Positions 12,056 to 25,331 of a DNA stretch of 64,000 nucleotides are shown piece after piece. The position numbers and the translations under genes are program-made. Under the pieces are notes generated by a model that was not told where the DNA came from, ran no database searches, and worked only from the letters and a program-made list of their open reading frames with translations. This DNA comes from Metopolophium dirhodum (taxonomy: Eukaryota; Arthropoda; Insecta; Hemiptera; Aphididae): the NCBI RefSeq assembly GCF_019925205.1, contig NC_083562.1, positions 29,822,001-29,886,000 on the forward strand. Direction: 5' to 3'. Position 1 is the stretch's first letter. Each line of letters opens with the position of its first letter.

Positions 12056-12163
12056 AAGGGTGCAAATGTTGGGTAGGGGGGCTTGGAAAGACTTACTACT
12101 TAGACCATCAAAACTATGTAATTTCTCCCAAAATTAAATCCTTATCAAGTAAGCACTTGGTAA
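12056..12163. repeat. Possible worn hAT-like MITE fragment
   Basis: AAGGGTGCAAATGTTGGG followed by TAGGGGGGCTTGG resembles the left end of the well-bounded MITE at 48603 (AGGTGCAAATAAGGGG, then GGAGGCTTAG). CACTTGG at about 12153-12159 is a weak inverted partner. No target duplication is seen. Confidence 0.3.
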
Positions 12164-12729
12164 ATATAATTTTTTTGTAATTTTGTAATTTAACTCAATA
12201 AATATAATTTAGAAAAAAAAATAGTTTAAAATGTTGTTTTTGTGGTTTCTTTTACTATTTTTTTTTAATAATATAATAGGTGACGTAACGACATAAGCAC
12301 GGACAATAATAATTTTATGTTTTCCGTAGAAAATGTTTTGAGAGAATAATAATGACCTCACTTTAGTAGTACAGTGTAATATTTTACCATAGATACTTGT
12401 TTGTGTTTGTCAGCTCTCAGCTGTGATTTTGCTCAGTTTGCTCAGTTAGATAGATACTGAATTTAAATGAAGTAAATAATAATTTGTATTTGTATGTAGA
12501 TAACTATTATAGTTGTGGACTTGAAGTAAATTGTTTGTGGTAAGGCTTCTGGGCTACGCCACGCGTTTTTTAAATTCCAAATATATGTCCAAAAATTTGG
12601 CCAATTTGCGTGTTACCTCTATTAATACATAAATAAATTATAAAAGAACAAGCTTTTTTTATGTATACCACGTTTCTGACAAAGTTAATATTTTAAACTA
12701 TTGAACTTTTTACTTTTTTTTGCACCCTA
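12164..12729. other. AT-rich interval, no gene seen
   Basis: It contains GGGCTACGCCACG near 12551, the reverse complement of a GTGGCGTAGCCC-type terminus common in hAT-like repeats. Nothing else is recognisable. Confidence 0.4.
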
Positions 12730-12883
12730 TTATCCCATTTTTGACCAGTGTGGGAAGAAAAGGGAGAACCCACACACGTATTTCAATTTACCTGATATTT
12801 TTCGGTGAGGTTTTTAATAATATTTCACGATTTTTATTTGTATTTATTTTCACGAGTGTAGGTAGCCGGGTCATTTAGCTAGT
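12730..12883 (+). mobile_element. Possible Helitron 3' end
   Basis: The segment ends GGTAGCCGGGTCATTTAGCTAGT and is followed by AATATT. A CTAGT terminus (CTRRT type) next to a GC-rich string, inserted before an A/T base, is the known signature of Helitron 3' ends. The expected hairpin is not clean and no 5' TC end is identified, so the left limit is arbitrary. Confidence 0.2.
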
Positions 12884-14008
12884 AATATTATATTATACAG
12901 TGCCTCTACCTATATAGGTATTATATGATTGTTAATAAGTAATAACTAACAACTATAAGTGATAATAATACGCCTAGTAGCATAGAACAGCTAAATAATA
13001 AACATTATAATAGTATAGGTACAGTTAAGTATTATGATATATTTAAGTAAAAATGGCCTCATAAATGTTCGATAATTGATTTATTTATGAACCACACAGC
13101 GGTTAGAAGTAGATAATATGAGAAAAAATATCTCGGACTGTAATTAAATAACGGGATTCGATTAAATGTGCATATTAAATTATATTAAATGGCGAGTCTG
13201 TATTATAATATTATATACCTAATTATTTGGCTCATAGCTCATACAATTATTATTTTACTGAAAAGTGAATTCGTCCCAGATATATAATATAACTAACCGT
13301 ACAGCAGAAAAATTAGTAGGTATTTCGTTTCGTTTTTTAAGAAATCAATTTTTAAAATCGCATCGATGACACGTAAGTATATAACGTGCAATGATATCTC
13401 GAGTGGATGATATTAGGAATACATAGGTAGTGGCGTGCGGGTAGTGTACCATAATTATTCGTAACTAAATGTTATTAAAATTTAATTCGCAGGACATTTT
13501 TTAGACACGCGTTATATTTGTACATATTATTATATAGTAGGTATATCATATATGTACTTGTACTGTGTACCTACTATACATATATATGTATATATAAATT
13601 AACGAATAATATAATATAATATATACAAATATAACTTCTATGTATAGGTAATGGGTATGTGTATTTAAGTATATAGGTACTATATAGGCCGAGGCCGAGG
13701 GCGAGGATGCGAACTTGATACCTACGTCAAATCGCACCGAGCGCATAACTTATTATTGTTATAAACGGTCGTTTTAACGCGAAGTAATTGCGAGTGTCTA
13801 CATACCTACATCGCGTATATATATATATATATATAATATAATACCTATATAACCTAATTACGAATACATATATATATATAGTGAGTTCACCTTCGGAAAC
13901 ACTCGATCGCTATATTAATATATTTTACTATCATCGGATCTTAACGATGGTATTCTTCTCATTGTATGTATCTGGCACCATACGTGTCTATATATCCAGT
14001 ACACCCTG
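12884..14008. other. AT-rich interval with one GC-richer island
   Basis: No gene is supported. A GC-richer patch at about 13682-13805 (GGCCGAGGCCGAGGGCGAGG, then several CpGs) stands out. (AT)n runs lie near 13818-13834 and 13868-13880. TAGTGGCGTGCGGGTAG near 13429 looks like another worn hAT-type end. Confidence 0.4.
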
Positions 14009-14070
14009 CAGTAGCGTAGCGTGGAACTTGTTGGCCCTAGGGCCTATATATAGGAGGCGGAGATCTCCTT
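14009..14070. mobile_element. Isolated hAT-like terminus
   Basis: CAGTAGCGTAGCGTGG starts at 14009 and is followed by a GGCCCTAGGGCC palindrome. This is the CAGTGGCGTA-type end seen at several other places in the window. No matching second end or target duplication is found. Confidence 0.3.
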
Positions 14071-15299
14071 AAACACAGAAATTAAATGATTAAAATATGT
14101 CGATGCTAGAGCTAATAAAAACCAATTACAATAATAATAATCTCCTTGAATTAAATTAAACTAAATCTTAATATAATATTATTTTTTATATTCATAATAC
14201 TAATCCAAATACATATTGAGCATAAATTGTGTACCTATTCAATATTCATAATAGGCACCTATTGTCTGAAATATAATTATATCAACTGTACTTGCTTAAA
14301 CATCATAGAAAGAGTAGATTCCATTAAATATCTAGGACTGTAGGTATAGGTATTTATTTCTAGTTAAAATGGAAGATCCATTTTGACTATATTGTGCGAC
14401 TAAGCAGTAAATTCTTTTTTCTATTCAGTAATTTGAATCAGTATTTAATAAACAACAGCTGAATCTGTCTGAGAGTTATTTATAAATCGGCGGGTGGGAA
14501 CAATCAGTTATTTCATATGGAATCGAGATATGGGCGGGGGGGGGGGGGACTTAAAATGTCCATTTAAGCAAAGAGAGAAAAATCATGAAAATAAATATAA
14601 GCTTGTTTTACTAATACTGATTTTGTATACCTATAAGGAATTAAAATTAAAATGTGCTTAATTTTGATATGCTGCTTACCAAATGTACCCCGATATCAGC
14701 TTATGTATAGGTACATACAATATATATATTAATGCGTAATCAGAGTTTTAAGTTATAACAGTAGACTCAAAAAAATATCAATGTAATAAATGCCAACTTA
14801 TAATAATAAGCATTTTGGCGGAAAATGTTGCTTAAATCGTGCAGTAACGTTTTGTAGAAGTTTAGAAATAAATATAAACCAATAACTTTAATAGTTTAAT
14901 CTTTTTAAACGTTATATATCAAAGATTATTTAAATATTTAATCATCGATCTATTAACATATATTATTTAATTTTATATGTACCAATGTAAAGGTGTTAAA
15001 AGTCACACTACTTTACATATCGGACAGTTATATGAAAAAAATTGGACAGGGAAAACATTCTGCGTCGTCGAAATATGTTTTGAAAACATCAAATGCATGA
15101 TTATATCAAAGTTTTTTGGAACATGTTACCCTCAAATTAGTAATATTGCTATAATAGTAGGTAACTACTATTTACTATACCTACTTATACATTTATATAT
15201 TCCAAACAATAACATTGTATATTCTTAAATTAAGTTTTCAAGTTTTATCGTAAAAATAATAATTTCTTAGTATTCTTTTTTTTAATGCTTTGATAAAAG
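14071..15299. other. AT-rich interval, no supported gene
   Basis: It includes a G homopolymer around 14535-14549. An 83-codon plus-strand frame at 14977-15228 is Ile/Tyr-rich and has no recognisable domain. Confidence 0.4.
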
Positions 15300-15369
15300 T
15301 ACTGCGCCTCCCCCCCCCCCCGCAACTTGACCGCATCATGGCGGTAAAAAATACGCCAGTACGTCACTG
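15300..15369. mobile_element. Isolated hAT-like right terminus
   Basis: A C-tract (15309-15321) is followed by GCGGTAAAAAATACGCCAGT, then ACGTCACTG. The reverse complement begins CAGTGACGTACTGGCG, a CAGTGGCGTA-type hAT-like end. It has no convincing left partner. Confidence 0.3.
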
Positions 15370-17774
15370 AGTATGCTTACGGCTTAGGAATTTCATAAGT
15401 GATAAGTCCCACATTTTACGGTATTGTACATTTGTACCGTATTTGAATCGTGCATACCGGTTTCCCGATAAAATATTGTTTATTAAATAATATTATGAAA
15501 ACAACATTTTTTTTCACGTATTTTGAATTATCCATTCCGTTTTATGTCCCTTATATTCCTAAGTCTTCGGAAAAATAGTGCACCTTCCTATTACATTGAG
15601 GTAAAAAATAAATTTTATTAAGAAATTACACAAGGAAATTCATTTTTATATTTAATTTATTAATTGTTTCTATTCAATGTAAAAATTTATTTTGGGTACC
15701 TAAAACGTAAAAATCAATAGTTCGGTGTCATTGGATGGGTAATAACTGTTGAGTTGAGAACTAGTATTGTGGGTCTATTATGTCCTTAGCGCCCCTATGA
15801 TCATTGTTGCATCTATACAAATTAAAAGTACGATTTAAAAGTCTTGTATTTAAAAAAAAAAATCCGAGATTCCAACAATACAACTTATGGAGAGGTTTTT
15901 CGATTTCTCATATTTGAAAAGCTCTTGTAAGGCAATCGTCTGTCAATCTCATTCTCTTCGCAGATGAATGTAATGATTATGACGAATTTTGAGTCGGTGC
16001 GGGGATCACGATTCTGAGCTGAATATATAAATGGGATTTAGTTTTCGTATAATACATATTTTCTATTATCTGTATATTTTATTCCATCTCTCTATTTGAT
16101 ACTACTCTCAACAAATATATTAATATAATATGCGGAAAAATGAAGTATATTCCGGATATTGTGTATTGTTATTATAATGTATTCTGCATTTCATTATGGT
16201 AATAATTGATCGTGATGACGGCCGCATCATAGTTACTGTAAATAATAATAGTATAATAATATATTAATATTGATACTAAATAAATAGTGAAAATAATTTA
16301 ACCTATTTTATGGTACCTAACAGATTGGTGTTATATAGATGTATATTGCTTAAGTTTTTATGGGATTAAAGGCATAGGCTGTAGGTTGTAGGTACACCTA
16401 AAATGTTGGTTTAAATAGTATCTAATTAGAATATTATTGAAATGTTTTCCAATTTCTGGTTCTATTAAATATTTAAATCTATACTATTTTTAGTAATACT
16501 TACACTTTTTTTGTATTTTTTTTTTTTTTTTATTTCGGTAGGAATATGCGATAAACTTTTGACACACATCACATTATGACATAATCACGTTCGTAGTAAT
16601 ATTTTTGTGCGATTTACGCATTTGCTATATACATAATACATATATATCTGTATATATATATATTATACACTAGTATAGTTGCAGTGCTCGCGAAAGAGAC
16701 TGGCGAAAGGATTTTTTTTTCAATCGGGGAAGAATTGAAAATTATTCCTTTCACTATATAATATATAATAACGAAGAGTAATATTTACACACACACACAT
16801 ATATATATATACGCATACTTAAGTGTGTGTATTACATTGAAATGATGAACGCCCGAGAGGCCATATCGTGATCATCTTTATAGTTGTGTAATATTATTAT
16901 TCTATAATCGACCGATGTAATGTATACGCGCGTATTATCATTATACATAATATATTATATTATAAAAATGGCAATAATATTAATACCTATATTACATTAT
17001 ACATTTCATATGTAGTTGATTGACGAGAGGTTTATATTGTATGTATAAAGTTATCAACGATATTTGTATTTTACGAATTGAATGGATAATAATTATACAT
17101 ATTTATATATGTCTTATAATCACTATGTCTGTAATAATTTTTAATAAACAATTGTGTGCAAGATGTAAATCTCTAAATAGAAAATAAATTATTAGATGTC
17201 TTAATAAAATAATATTATTTATATAGGTAATATATACCTATATTTACATATCTAAGCATAGGGCGCTAATTTAAATGCAAATAGAATTTTTTTTTAATGT
17301 CCGTCGATTACATAATATTGCTTTCCGTGGACAAATTTCGTTTCATGCATAGAATAACTTAAAAACAAAACTTTGAATTGTTAGGGTATTTTTTAAGCTT
17401 TGAGTTCATTTTTCGTATATTTTAAAAAAAATGGATAGAATTGAATAACGGTTTACCATAAGCTACACTAGTAAAATAAAAAATGTAATAGGTAGATAGG
17501 TAGGTGTTATTTATTTTTCTTCGTAATTTAATTTTTATTGCGTAGGTTTATTTTTATTTTTTACCCATATTATGTATACCAGACAAAAGCGGTGACGGCT
17601 ACACAACGGACCGACTAACGAAATTGTTGTCATATATGTGGGCAGTTATATTATATATGAGTATATTATATAAATAAGTAGTTTTTTATACGAGATGCAT
17701 CAATCGCGATAACGCCAACTTACGTAAATTTAAATAATAGAAATAGATTTTACAATTTTTGTTTAAAAGTATGT
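15370..17774. other. AT-rich interval without supported gene
   Basis: It contains an (AC)n(AT)n run at 16787-16810 and a weak fragment near 15959-16016 (CAGATGAATGTAATGATT, then CACGATTCTGAGC) recalling the 5293-7105 repeat. Otherwise nothing is recognisable. Confidence 0.4.
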
Positions 17775-18180
17775 CAACGCAATATTTGTTTTCTCTCTCA
17801 AACATAGATCAAATGCATTCTCGTAAAGCTTTTTTGTTATGACTTTTGGATACCTAATCTTAGAGTAAAATATCACCAATCACAACAATCATAAAAGATA
17901 ATATTTTTCAGGGCCCTGTTTGACATATCAATTTAAAATTTTATTTTTATTTGACTTAACAAGTTGGTATTCGATTTTAATAATAAAAACAAATGTTATT
18001 CATTTAAATAGATATTAAATTATTTCGAGACAATATTTAGATAAATCGATATGTCGTACCTTCGTGCTATAATAGGTAATAGGTAACTCAAAAACATAAA
18101 ACAAACAATTTTGCGTGAATGAGTTTTGTCTATAGACTATAATGCGCATAGGCACTAGAGAGAAAAAACAAACAATGCGC
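17775..18180. mobile_element. Fold-back element (family 5) with imperfect inverted arms
   Basis: The left arm (CAACGCAATATTTGTTTTCT, then a CATAGA/CATTC block) pairs with the right arm, whose reverse complement reads GCGCATTGTTTGTTTTTTCT and TATAGACAAAACTCATTCAC. A third copy of this arm is at 50802-50960. The ~135-150 bp MITE at 17914 lies between the arms. Confidence 0.55.
17914..18063. mobile_element. Small MITE (GACATATCGATTTA ends), copy 1
   Basis: Inverted ends read TTTGACATATCAATTTA on the left and, in reverse complement, TACGACATATCGATTTA on the right. A second copy in the opposite orientation lies at 51688-51824 and shares the internal GACAATATTTAGATAAATCG block. Confidence 0.6.
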
Positions 18181-18849
18181 TACATCCTCTTAATCATTCT
18201 TATTTCTTATATTTAACATTATATCAAATACAAATTTTAAGGGAATTTTTTTAGTTTTATAATAATATATTAGTGCATTAAGTCGTATTTTTCAAATTGT
18301 TTAGGATATTTAAATCCATGATTTAATTATGTATATATACCTAAGAATAAACCTACCTAATTTATACAACATACAACATAATAAGGTTAGAAGGTACTCC
18401 CTAATTGATCAAATAAAAATTATTATATTATTATCTGTGATAAATTATTCTACCTATATATATTTATATATATTTAAAATTGAAAATATACGTCCGCGGT
18501 GTTCGTCTGGATCACTCTGTATTATTTGCTTTAATATTATATGAAAATAATAAATCGTAGTTTTTAGTTGAACAAAGAATGTTATTGAAAAATGTCAAGT
18601 GTCAAGTTTGTCGAAAATTATACTGTAAATGTAATCATCTCGTATTTTTTACAAACCTATTAAAATTTGAGTGTTGTATGAAAAAAAACATCTGACATTT
18701 TTATGCAAATTTGTTGAACAATAATATAAATTTGAAAAAAAACACAACGGAATTTCTTTTATATACAGGTGATACCAATATTTGGATAGGTTTTTCATTA
18801 GGTGGTATAAAGTACTTGGGTCAGGAAATAGGATTGGTATATAAAAATA
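18181..18849. other. AT-rich interval, no gene seen
   Basis: Only short Ile/Tyr/Asn-rich frames occur. Confidence 0.4.
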
Positions 18850-18945
18850 CAGTAGCGTAATTGTGGGGAGCACTATTACCTCCCTATTTTTTTTTTCGGG
18901 GAGGGGGCAAAATTATTATTATTATTATTATTTTGCACCCCTCTA
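18850..18945. mobile_element. hAT-like terminus with (ATT)n run
   Basis: CAGTAGCGTAATTGTGGGG opens the segment, followed by a G-rich run and an (ATT)n microsatellite at 18911-18933. Only one end is recognised. Confidence 0.3.
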
Positions 18946-20582
18946 TAGATATACCATCAGTAGAAATCTTTAAATCTTCTAAAATAAAGAAAAAGTGTAT
19001 CTACATATAAGATTAAAATATTACTTTTCTTAAATTATTGCATAAAGTGGATTTATTTTACGTCTCTCCTGTTGTATAATAAGTCGAAATATTGTCAACG
19101 TCATCAAATCATCTGGGTTACAAAAATAATCCAATAATATTACTTCATGAACTATGAGTACCTACAGGATTATCATAAATTCATAATATTATTATTTTCA
19201 AATAAATTATAGTGCCTTTTATTTAATGAACTCTTATGTACTCTTATTATTCATAGATATTGGTAGGTGCCTATAATTTGGTTTTAAGCCATAAAATTAC
19301 TTTAAAGACCTGTGTAAAAACAATACAATTAGGTTATGGTATCGGTTTTGGTAAACAAATGATTTTTCCCACCCTAGTTTTTTACCCAGTTTTAACACAG
19401 TGTCCAATTATCGATTTTCAAAATGCATACACATAGTGCCAATAACTGTCAACATTAAAGAACATAATAGTATACTATATCCACTTAACAGTTAATACTT
19501 CCTACCTATTAAATATTTATAATTGAAATGGGTAGGTAATAATGTATGACTAATGGTTTTAAATTGAAACGCTCTTTAAGTAATCGTGTAGTATGGACGG
19601 AATTTCGTATTACTGAAATAAGTATAAAACTTATTTTTATGGTTGTGATAGAAAAAACAACTGTTCAACACTAATTACTATTTTTAAAAAAAAAAAAATT
19701 TTTGTTAGGAATTTTGTATAGTAAAATGTAGAATACAAAATAAAATATGATTAGGGGTGGGATTGATCCACACGCGTTGAGCGACATCCATCATTTTAAT
19801 TAACTATATCATTACTAAATTAAATAATTAAATGTTTGTACCTAACTATAACCATCGTGGTAACGAAATTATTTTTGAAAACAGAAATTAATTCACCAAC
19901 AATTGAACATTTTTAATTGACGTGAGCCGCAACGATAAATTATGATTTATTCAATACATGACAATAACTTTCGGTTTTCTATTCGGTTTGTACGAGTCGT
20001 GCAAATCAAACATTTACGGAATATCGATATGTTGTATGTAAAGAATTTGTTAGGTTTTGGAAAGTGTTGGAAAATGGCTGTGCTATCAACGTACGAGTGA
20101 GAAAAAACAACACAAATTGTTAAATATTGTCTTATATAATGTACAATGTACATACATATACAGTAAACACGCATAATATAATATACGTATATGTACATAA
20201 ACATTTTTTGATAATAGTATTATCGTTTATAACATTAAATATTATGTTATTTCCGTGTAAAAGCCAAAAGGGACGAATAGCAGTTTTATTTTTTACATAT
20301 ATGAATATATAACCATTTAATAATAGCGTTTCGAAGTATGACGACCGGTGATGCACTAATGGACGTTATTACATATTATATATATACATTGTATTCATAA
20401 TATATTTACATAAATATTATATGTATCTCATTTTATATTCCGTATAAGAAAATATATAATATGCATACTTTAAACCTTAATATGTTGTTTAATAACTTTT
20501 ATTTTCGAGAAGTATATAAAAGTTAGTAGTAGTTATACAAATATTCAAATATAATAAATTTAAGTACTAACAATGTTTTAAC
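18946..20582. other. AT-rich interval without supported gene
   Basis: Overlapping short frames at 19947-20356 on both strands are low-complexity (Tyr, Ile, Cys) and have no recognisable domain, so I treat them as chance. Confidence 0.4.
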
Positions 20583-21225
20583 ATTATTGAGATTTTTTGT
20601 GCTACTCAATGAGTGTCCTATGGAGAACAGACTTCTGTTTTTTTTTTCAAATAAGTATCCTATTTCTACTATTTTCTCTCAAACTATTTAGATGATAGTT
20701 TTAGAAAATGTTCAGATTATATCAATATCAAAATTCAAATGAGCAGTTTTTGAGTTATTTATCTTTTTGTACTAAGGATAATTGGTCCATGATCATGGGT
20801 TTGAAAGATAATATGGGGTATTTGGAGATTTAAAATGTTTAATAATTAATATTAATCTATCAACATTTATAGTTTTTAAAAATAGTCCAAATATAAGATC
20901 CAGTATTTTTAAGAACTGTTATCCAAAGTAAAAAACATTTTATTAACTGAAAATCTATTCGTTCAAATATTGAATTAGATACATCAAAATGTATGATAAG
21001 ACCTATCCACTAGATAATTTCCAGTAAAAATAATCGTGTTCTACTTTGAAAAACAAAAGTTTATATCATCACAGCACACTCCTATTAAGTACCTACTTCG
21101 CACAAAAATTTTCAAGAATTTAAAAATGTATGATCTTTGATAAAGGTAATTCAAAATTCAAAAAATCAGAATAAATTCATAATTAGAGGAAAATTGGGGG
21201 TGATCGTACTTAGTGAATCATGCTG
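20583..21225 (+). mobile_element. Fold-back repeat family 1, copy 1 (left end truncated)
   Basis: It begins inside the left arm (TTTTTTGTGCTACTCAATGA, then GAGTGTCC) and runs through the centre near 20820-20880 into the inverted right arm. It ends GATCGTACTTAGTGAATCA then TGCTG. Full copies elsewhere start CAGGGTGATTCACCAAGCAT. Its right arm is also the outer part of the large inverted duplication with 24838-25765. Confidence 0.75.
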
Positions 21226-21784
21226 CAATATACATTTACGAAATACTCAATAATATGCACTCCGCAAGGGATTGTTTTGTTATCACTTTATCAGTTAACA
21301 ACTAACGCCTGCAATGATTAATCTTTAATCAACAATTAATTTATTATTTTATGCCAATATAATAATTAATACCTAAAGGAGGAATAGGAATACCTATTTA
21401 ATACCTACATAATTATATTATAATCGAATCATTTTCATGGTCGACATCACACAAAACCGTGTAATGTCTATTATTGATGTAATATTAATTAATATCATAA
21501 ATTCATAACTATAAAACAATTAAGTAATTTCTAAACAATTCATTAAATGTGGTTTTAGTAAACTATTTCGATTAGCTCACTGAAAGTTCTTCGAACCAAG
21601 AATTCAAGTAGGTATCTACTATTGTAATACAATATTACATCTTCATAGTAATACGTAATGAATACTTGTTCAGACAGTGTGAAATGTCGAGGTCATAAAA
21701 TAGTAGATACGATTTTTAATTAAGATTTAATGTTAACTCATCCAATTTTAATGATAAAAATAAATAGACTTTATAACAGTAAAA
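21226..21784 (+). repeat. Large inverted duplication, left arm inner part
   Basis: This stretch is the imperfect reverse complement of 24838-25331. Anchors include TTTACGAAATACTCAATAAT, GTCTATTATTGATGTA and AACTCATCCAATTTTAATGA. Together with the adjacent half of copy 1 (from about 20835) the arm is ~0.95 kb. No open frame is conserved between the arms. Confidence 0.75.
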
Positions 21785-24367
21785 TGTAGACCATAATATA
21801 CGCTTCACGCAAGTATCAATATTTGATGTAACTTGATGAATTTGTGAGTGTTGTAACTTGGCACTTGCAATAAAATAACAAAATATTATTTAAATTACTT
21901 TGTTACAGCTGTACAACATAACCTAACCTATTATCAGCTACCTACCTGCAGTACACATGAACATAAGTTTTGGATGTGAAATAAATAACATATTTTGTGC
22001 ACATATTATGCTTCTATGTGACTATTTATACTATATGTATAATTTATAAATTATAATATTACCATTGGATAGTGATAGATTGTGTGTGTAATTTTTTATC
22101 ATATCAAACTCTGTTTCTTAATATTATAATATTAATAATGTTAAAATAATATTATATAACGTAATTTAAACATGGACCAATCACGGTTTCACCAATGCTA
22201 GTGGTGTTCTAACGTCTAGGTCGAAAGAGTATCCTCAGTTTTTTTCAAGATTATGTTAATCATTCATACATAGTGGATCGAAAATATATTGAATGTATAA
22301 TAATTCATGGCGCGATTCTCAATGGTTATTTCGTCTCGTCGTTTTTTTCGACAAGGACGAGCGTGAAAGTTTAATATTTGAACACTCCAACTCTATAATT
22401 CAATATTGGACATTTAGGTTGATGGTTTATTTTTCCAAGTAAATTTATTTCAGGAGTACCATTGAAAGTTTTCTACAATTTTCAAAATACTACCAAAACA
22501 TAGGAAAAAAATGTTTCATGTACGGTTGATGTTGAAAAAAATGTATTTGTGTTCGATAGAAAAATAATAATTTGTATCAACTATAATAATATATTATTAT
22601 GTGTATACACTATACGGATGTGATAACTTTTGAATTTTTACAAACAGATAATTTTATACAATTTCGTTTGGATACTTATATACACTATTAATTCTATTTT
22701 GTAACAAATTAGTAGGTATAAATATTTATAGACGTGAATGCAGAATAATACATAATACATTATTATAACTATAAAGATAGCAACCACCTGATATTATTAG
22801 TAATATTGGCTTATAAGTGTGATTTAAAACTTTTTTTTATATATATTCAAAGACTTTGCTGCGGAGATAACGTATAGTATCGTGCTTAGTTCATATTATA
22901 CTAGTATATCTAGTAAATCTAAGGTATCGTGTATTTTTAGTTCATGATTTGATAATGAGCTGAAATGTGTATAATAAATTATCATCGTAAAGAGTTAAGT
23001 TCGAATTTAAGGTCAGATAATGTACTATATTTATATTTTAAATCACAGGAAGTACCTACTATATGATAATATATAATATGTTTCACCTAATGTTTTAATA
23101 GTCCGGAGTACCAATGCGTTACATAGTAAATAATGCAATATAATAAGCAATGATCGATTTCTTTCACGATCCTCTGATAATTTTGATATTCTTACTAATA
23201 TTTCCGATTGTTTGAAGTAGATTGTTATTAATTGACGTCACAATCAATAAATGTTTAACCTAAATCATTAATAAAAAAATTGAATAGCTAATTAAATAAT
23301 CTGTGCGTATTCGTTCATTTCGTTCTCTTTTTAGATACCTAGGTCATAGGTAAAATAACGAATAACAGGAAAAAAAAATACTAAACTAAAATAAAAACGT
23401 GCGTGTTTACTACAAAATCATCACCTAAAATAATGAGGCCGGTACCTATTATTATTAATAATATAATATTAATATCTAACTAAATTAAATAATTGCTGAA
23501 ATTTGGATAAAATAAAAATCATTTTATTACCATAAATTTTTTTTTATTTGTACACAACATGAACTATATTAGACTTTTTTTCAACGAAATAAATTAATAT
23601 CTTTTCACTGCAAATTATTTGAACTAATAAATGTATGGGTCATTTTTACTACTCCTGCACGTCTTGCGTATATGGTAGTACTGATGACCATAATAATAAA
23701 ATGTTGAGTGCACACGTATTACTTACATTAACTTACTTTGTTATTTTGGCTACCATATTTTTAATAATTGTAAAAGTTGATAAACTATACTCGCCCAATG
23801 AAAAAATCGATTTATAGTGGGGGAGGTAGTACATAATAATATAATAATATGGTAAGTGGATCGCGGGCGATCACGTCCAACTGTCCAAGAGAAACGCAAG
23901 AGTATACGTAACCCGCAAACGTTTAATAATAGCACTAAATTTGGAGCACGTTCGGTTCGTGGCTTTCGAAAAACCAAATTATTTTGGACCCGAAACAAAA
24001 AAAATTCAATAAATATCATATCACAATATACTATATGACCAATAACGTAAAACAATAGGGATATTATTATGATTTTATGTTCAATTGCTATAGATGAAAG
24101 TTTCGCAAAGGTCCCGCAAATACATCGGTCACTATATAACCACAGTATTTGGACTTAGGAGATAAATGCAGTCTACTCGTGGGAACTCATCTCTCGTTGT
24201 TAAATATAAATATGATATAATAAATGTTTGATTTTCGCACACATCGTCAAAACAACGAAAGTAGGTACTTAAGCTTTAACAGTTTTCTTATAAGCAGTGA
24301 GATATATTGCTTGGGTAGATAATATGCTTAAGATTATAATTATTACAATATATAAATAAGTAATATA
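21785..24367. other. Spacer between inverted arms, no supported gene
   Basis: About 2.6 kb, mostly AT-rich. A GC-richer patch at 23852-23975 contains GATCGCGGGCGATC and is open on both strands (a 101-codon minus-strand frame overlaps it), but no domain is recognised. Confidence 0.45.
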
Positions 24368-24837
24368 AAGGGTTATTCACAAAGCACGAGCACCCTAATT
24401 TTTTTCCTTTAATAACGATTTGAAATTTTGTAATTTGAATTTTTAAATGTAACTAAAAACTATATTTTCAAATTCTTATGATTTTGTGTAGGTACCTCTT
24501 AAGGAGTATCCCGTGGCGATACAAACTTCTGTTTTGCAAATGAGAACCCCCTTTTTTCGGTAAATTATTTAATGGATAATTTTGATGTACTAATTAAAAA
24601 TCGAACGAGTAATTTCTCAATTACTTAATACAATTTTTATTCATTATACTAATAGGATAATAGTCATTAAAAATGGTTTTAAAAAAATATATTATAGATG
24701 TAACATTGGATCTAGTTATTACTACACCGCTTGACTATTTTTACAAATTATAAATATTTATAGATTAATATTAATAACTAAAATTGTTAAATAACTATAT
24801 TTTCTATATTATCATCTTCCAAACCCATCATAATAGA
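24368..24837 (+). mobile_element. Fold-back repeat family 1, copy 2 (left half only)
   Basis: It starts AAGGGTTATTCACAAAGCA immediately after TATA (24364-24367). It carries the left-arm landmarks (GGAGTATCCCGTGGCGATAC, then AAACTTCTGTTTT) and stops near the palindrome centre, where the inverted-duplication arm begins. Confidence 0.75.
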
Positions 24838-25331
24838 TGTTATAAACTCTATTTATTTTTATCTTTAAAATTGGATGAGTTCACAAACTTAATTAAAAAT
24901 ATAATCTAGTAGTTATCGATTAAGTACTAAGTAGTCGTAAAATTGTATATTACAATAAAAGATACTTAAATAATTCTTGATTCAAAGGACTTTCAGTGAG
25001 CTTATCGAAATAGTATACTAAAACAATATTAAATTAATGTATTAGAAATTAATCAATTATTATGTAGTTTACACGATATTATTTAAAACTACATCAATAA
25101 TAGACATTAGACTGTTTTGTATTTTGTCAACCATGGAAATGATTTGATTGTAATATTATGTATTTACTTCCTATAGCTATTATAATTAATATATATTGAC
25201 ATAAAATAATAGATTAATTGTTGACTATAAAGACAAGACATTACAGACGCCGGTCGCCGTTCTTTGATTGATAAGAAAACAATCCTTCGTGCAATGTATA
25301 TTATTGAGTACCTATTTCGTAAATACATATA
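24838..25331 (-). repeat. Large inverted duplication, right arm inner part
   Basis: Imperfect reverse complement of 21226-21784. It is sandwiched between two left halves of family 1 repeats, both pointing rightward. A GC-richer stretch lies at 25243-25262 (ACAGACGCCGGTCGCCG). Confidence 0.75.

Noticed and set aside
14009..15369. A single ~1.36 kb hAT element bounded by the two CAGTRGCGTA-like ends
   Set aside because: The ends agree at too few positions and the flanking 8-mers (ACACCCTG and AGTATGCT) do not match.
21908..21935. Telomere-like CCTAA repeats (CATAACCTAACCTA)
   Set aside because: Only two adjacent units; insect TTAGG telomeric arrays would be much longer.
23750..24055. Overlapping frames on both strands (101 and 60 codons)
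   Set aside because: Both strands open over the same GC-richer patch with no family resemblance; the coding strand cannot be chosen.
24120..24190. TATA-box promoter (CACTATATAACC) upstream of a putative transcript
   Set aside because: TATA strings are everywhere in this AT-rich window and no gene follows.
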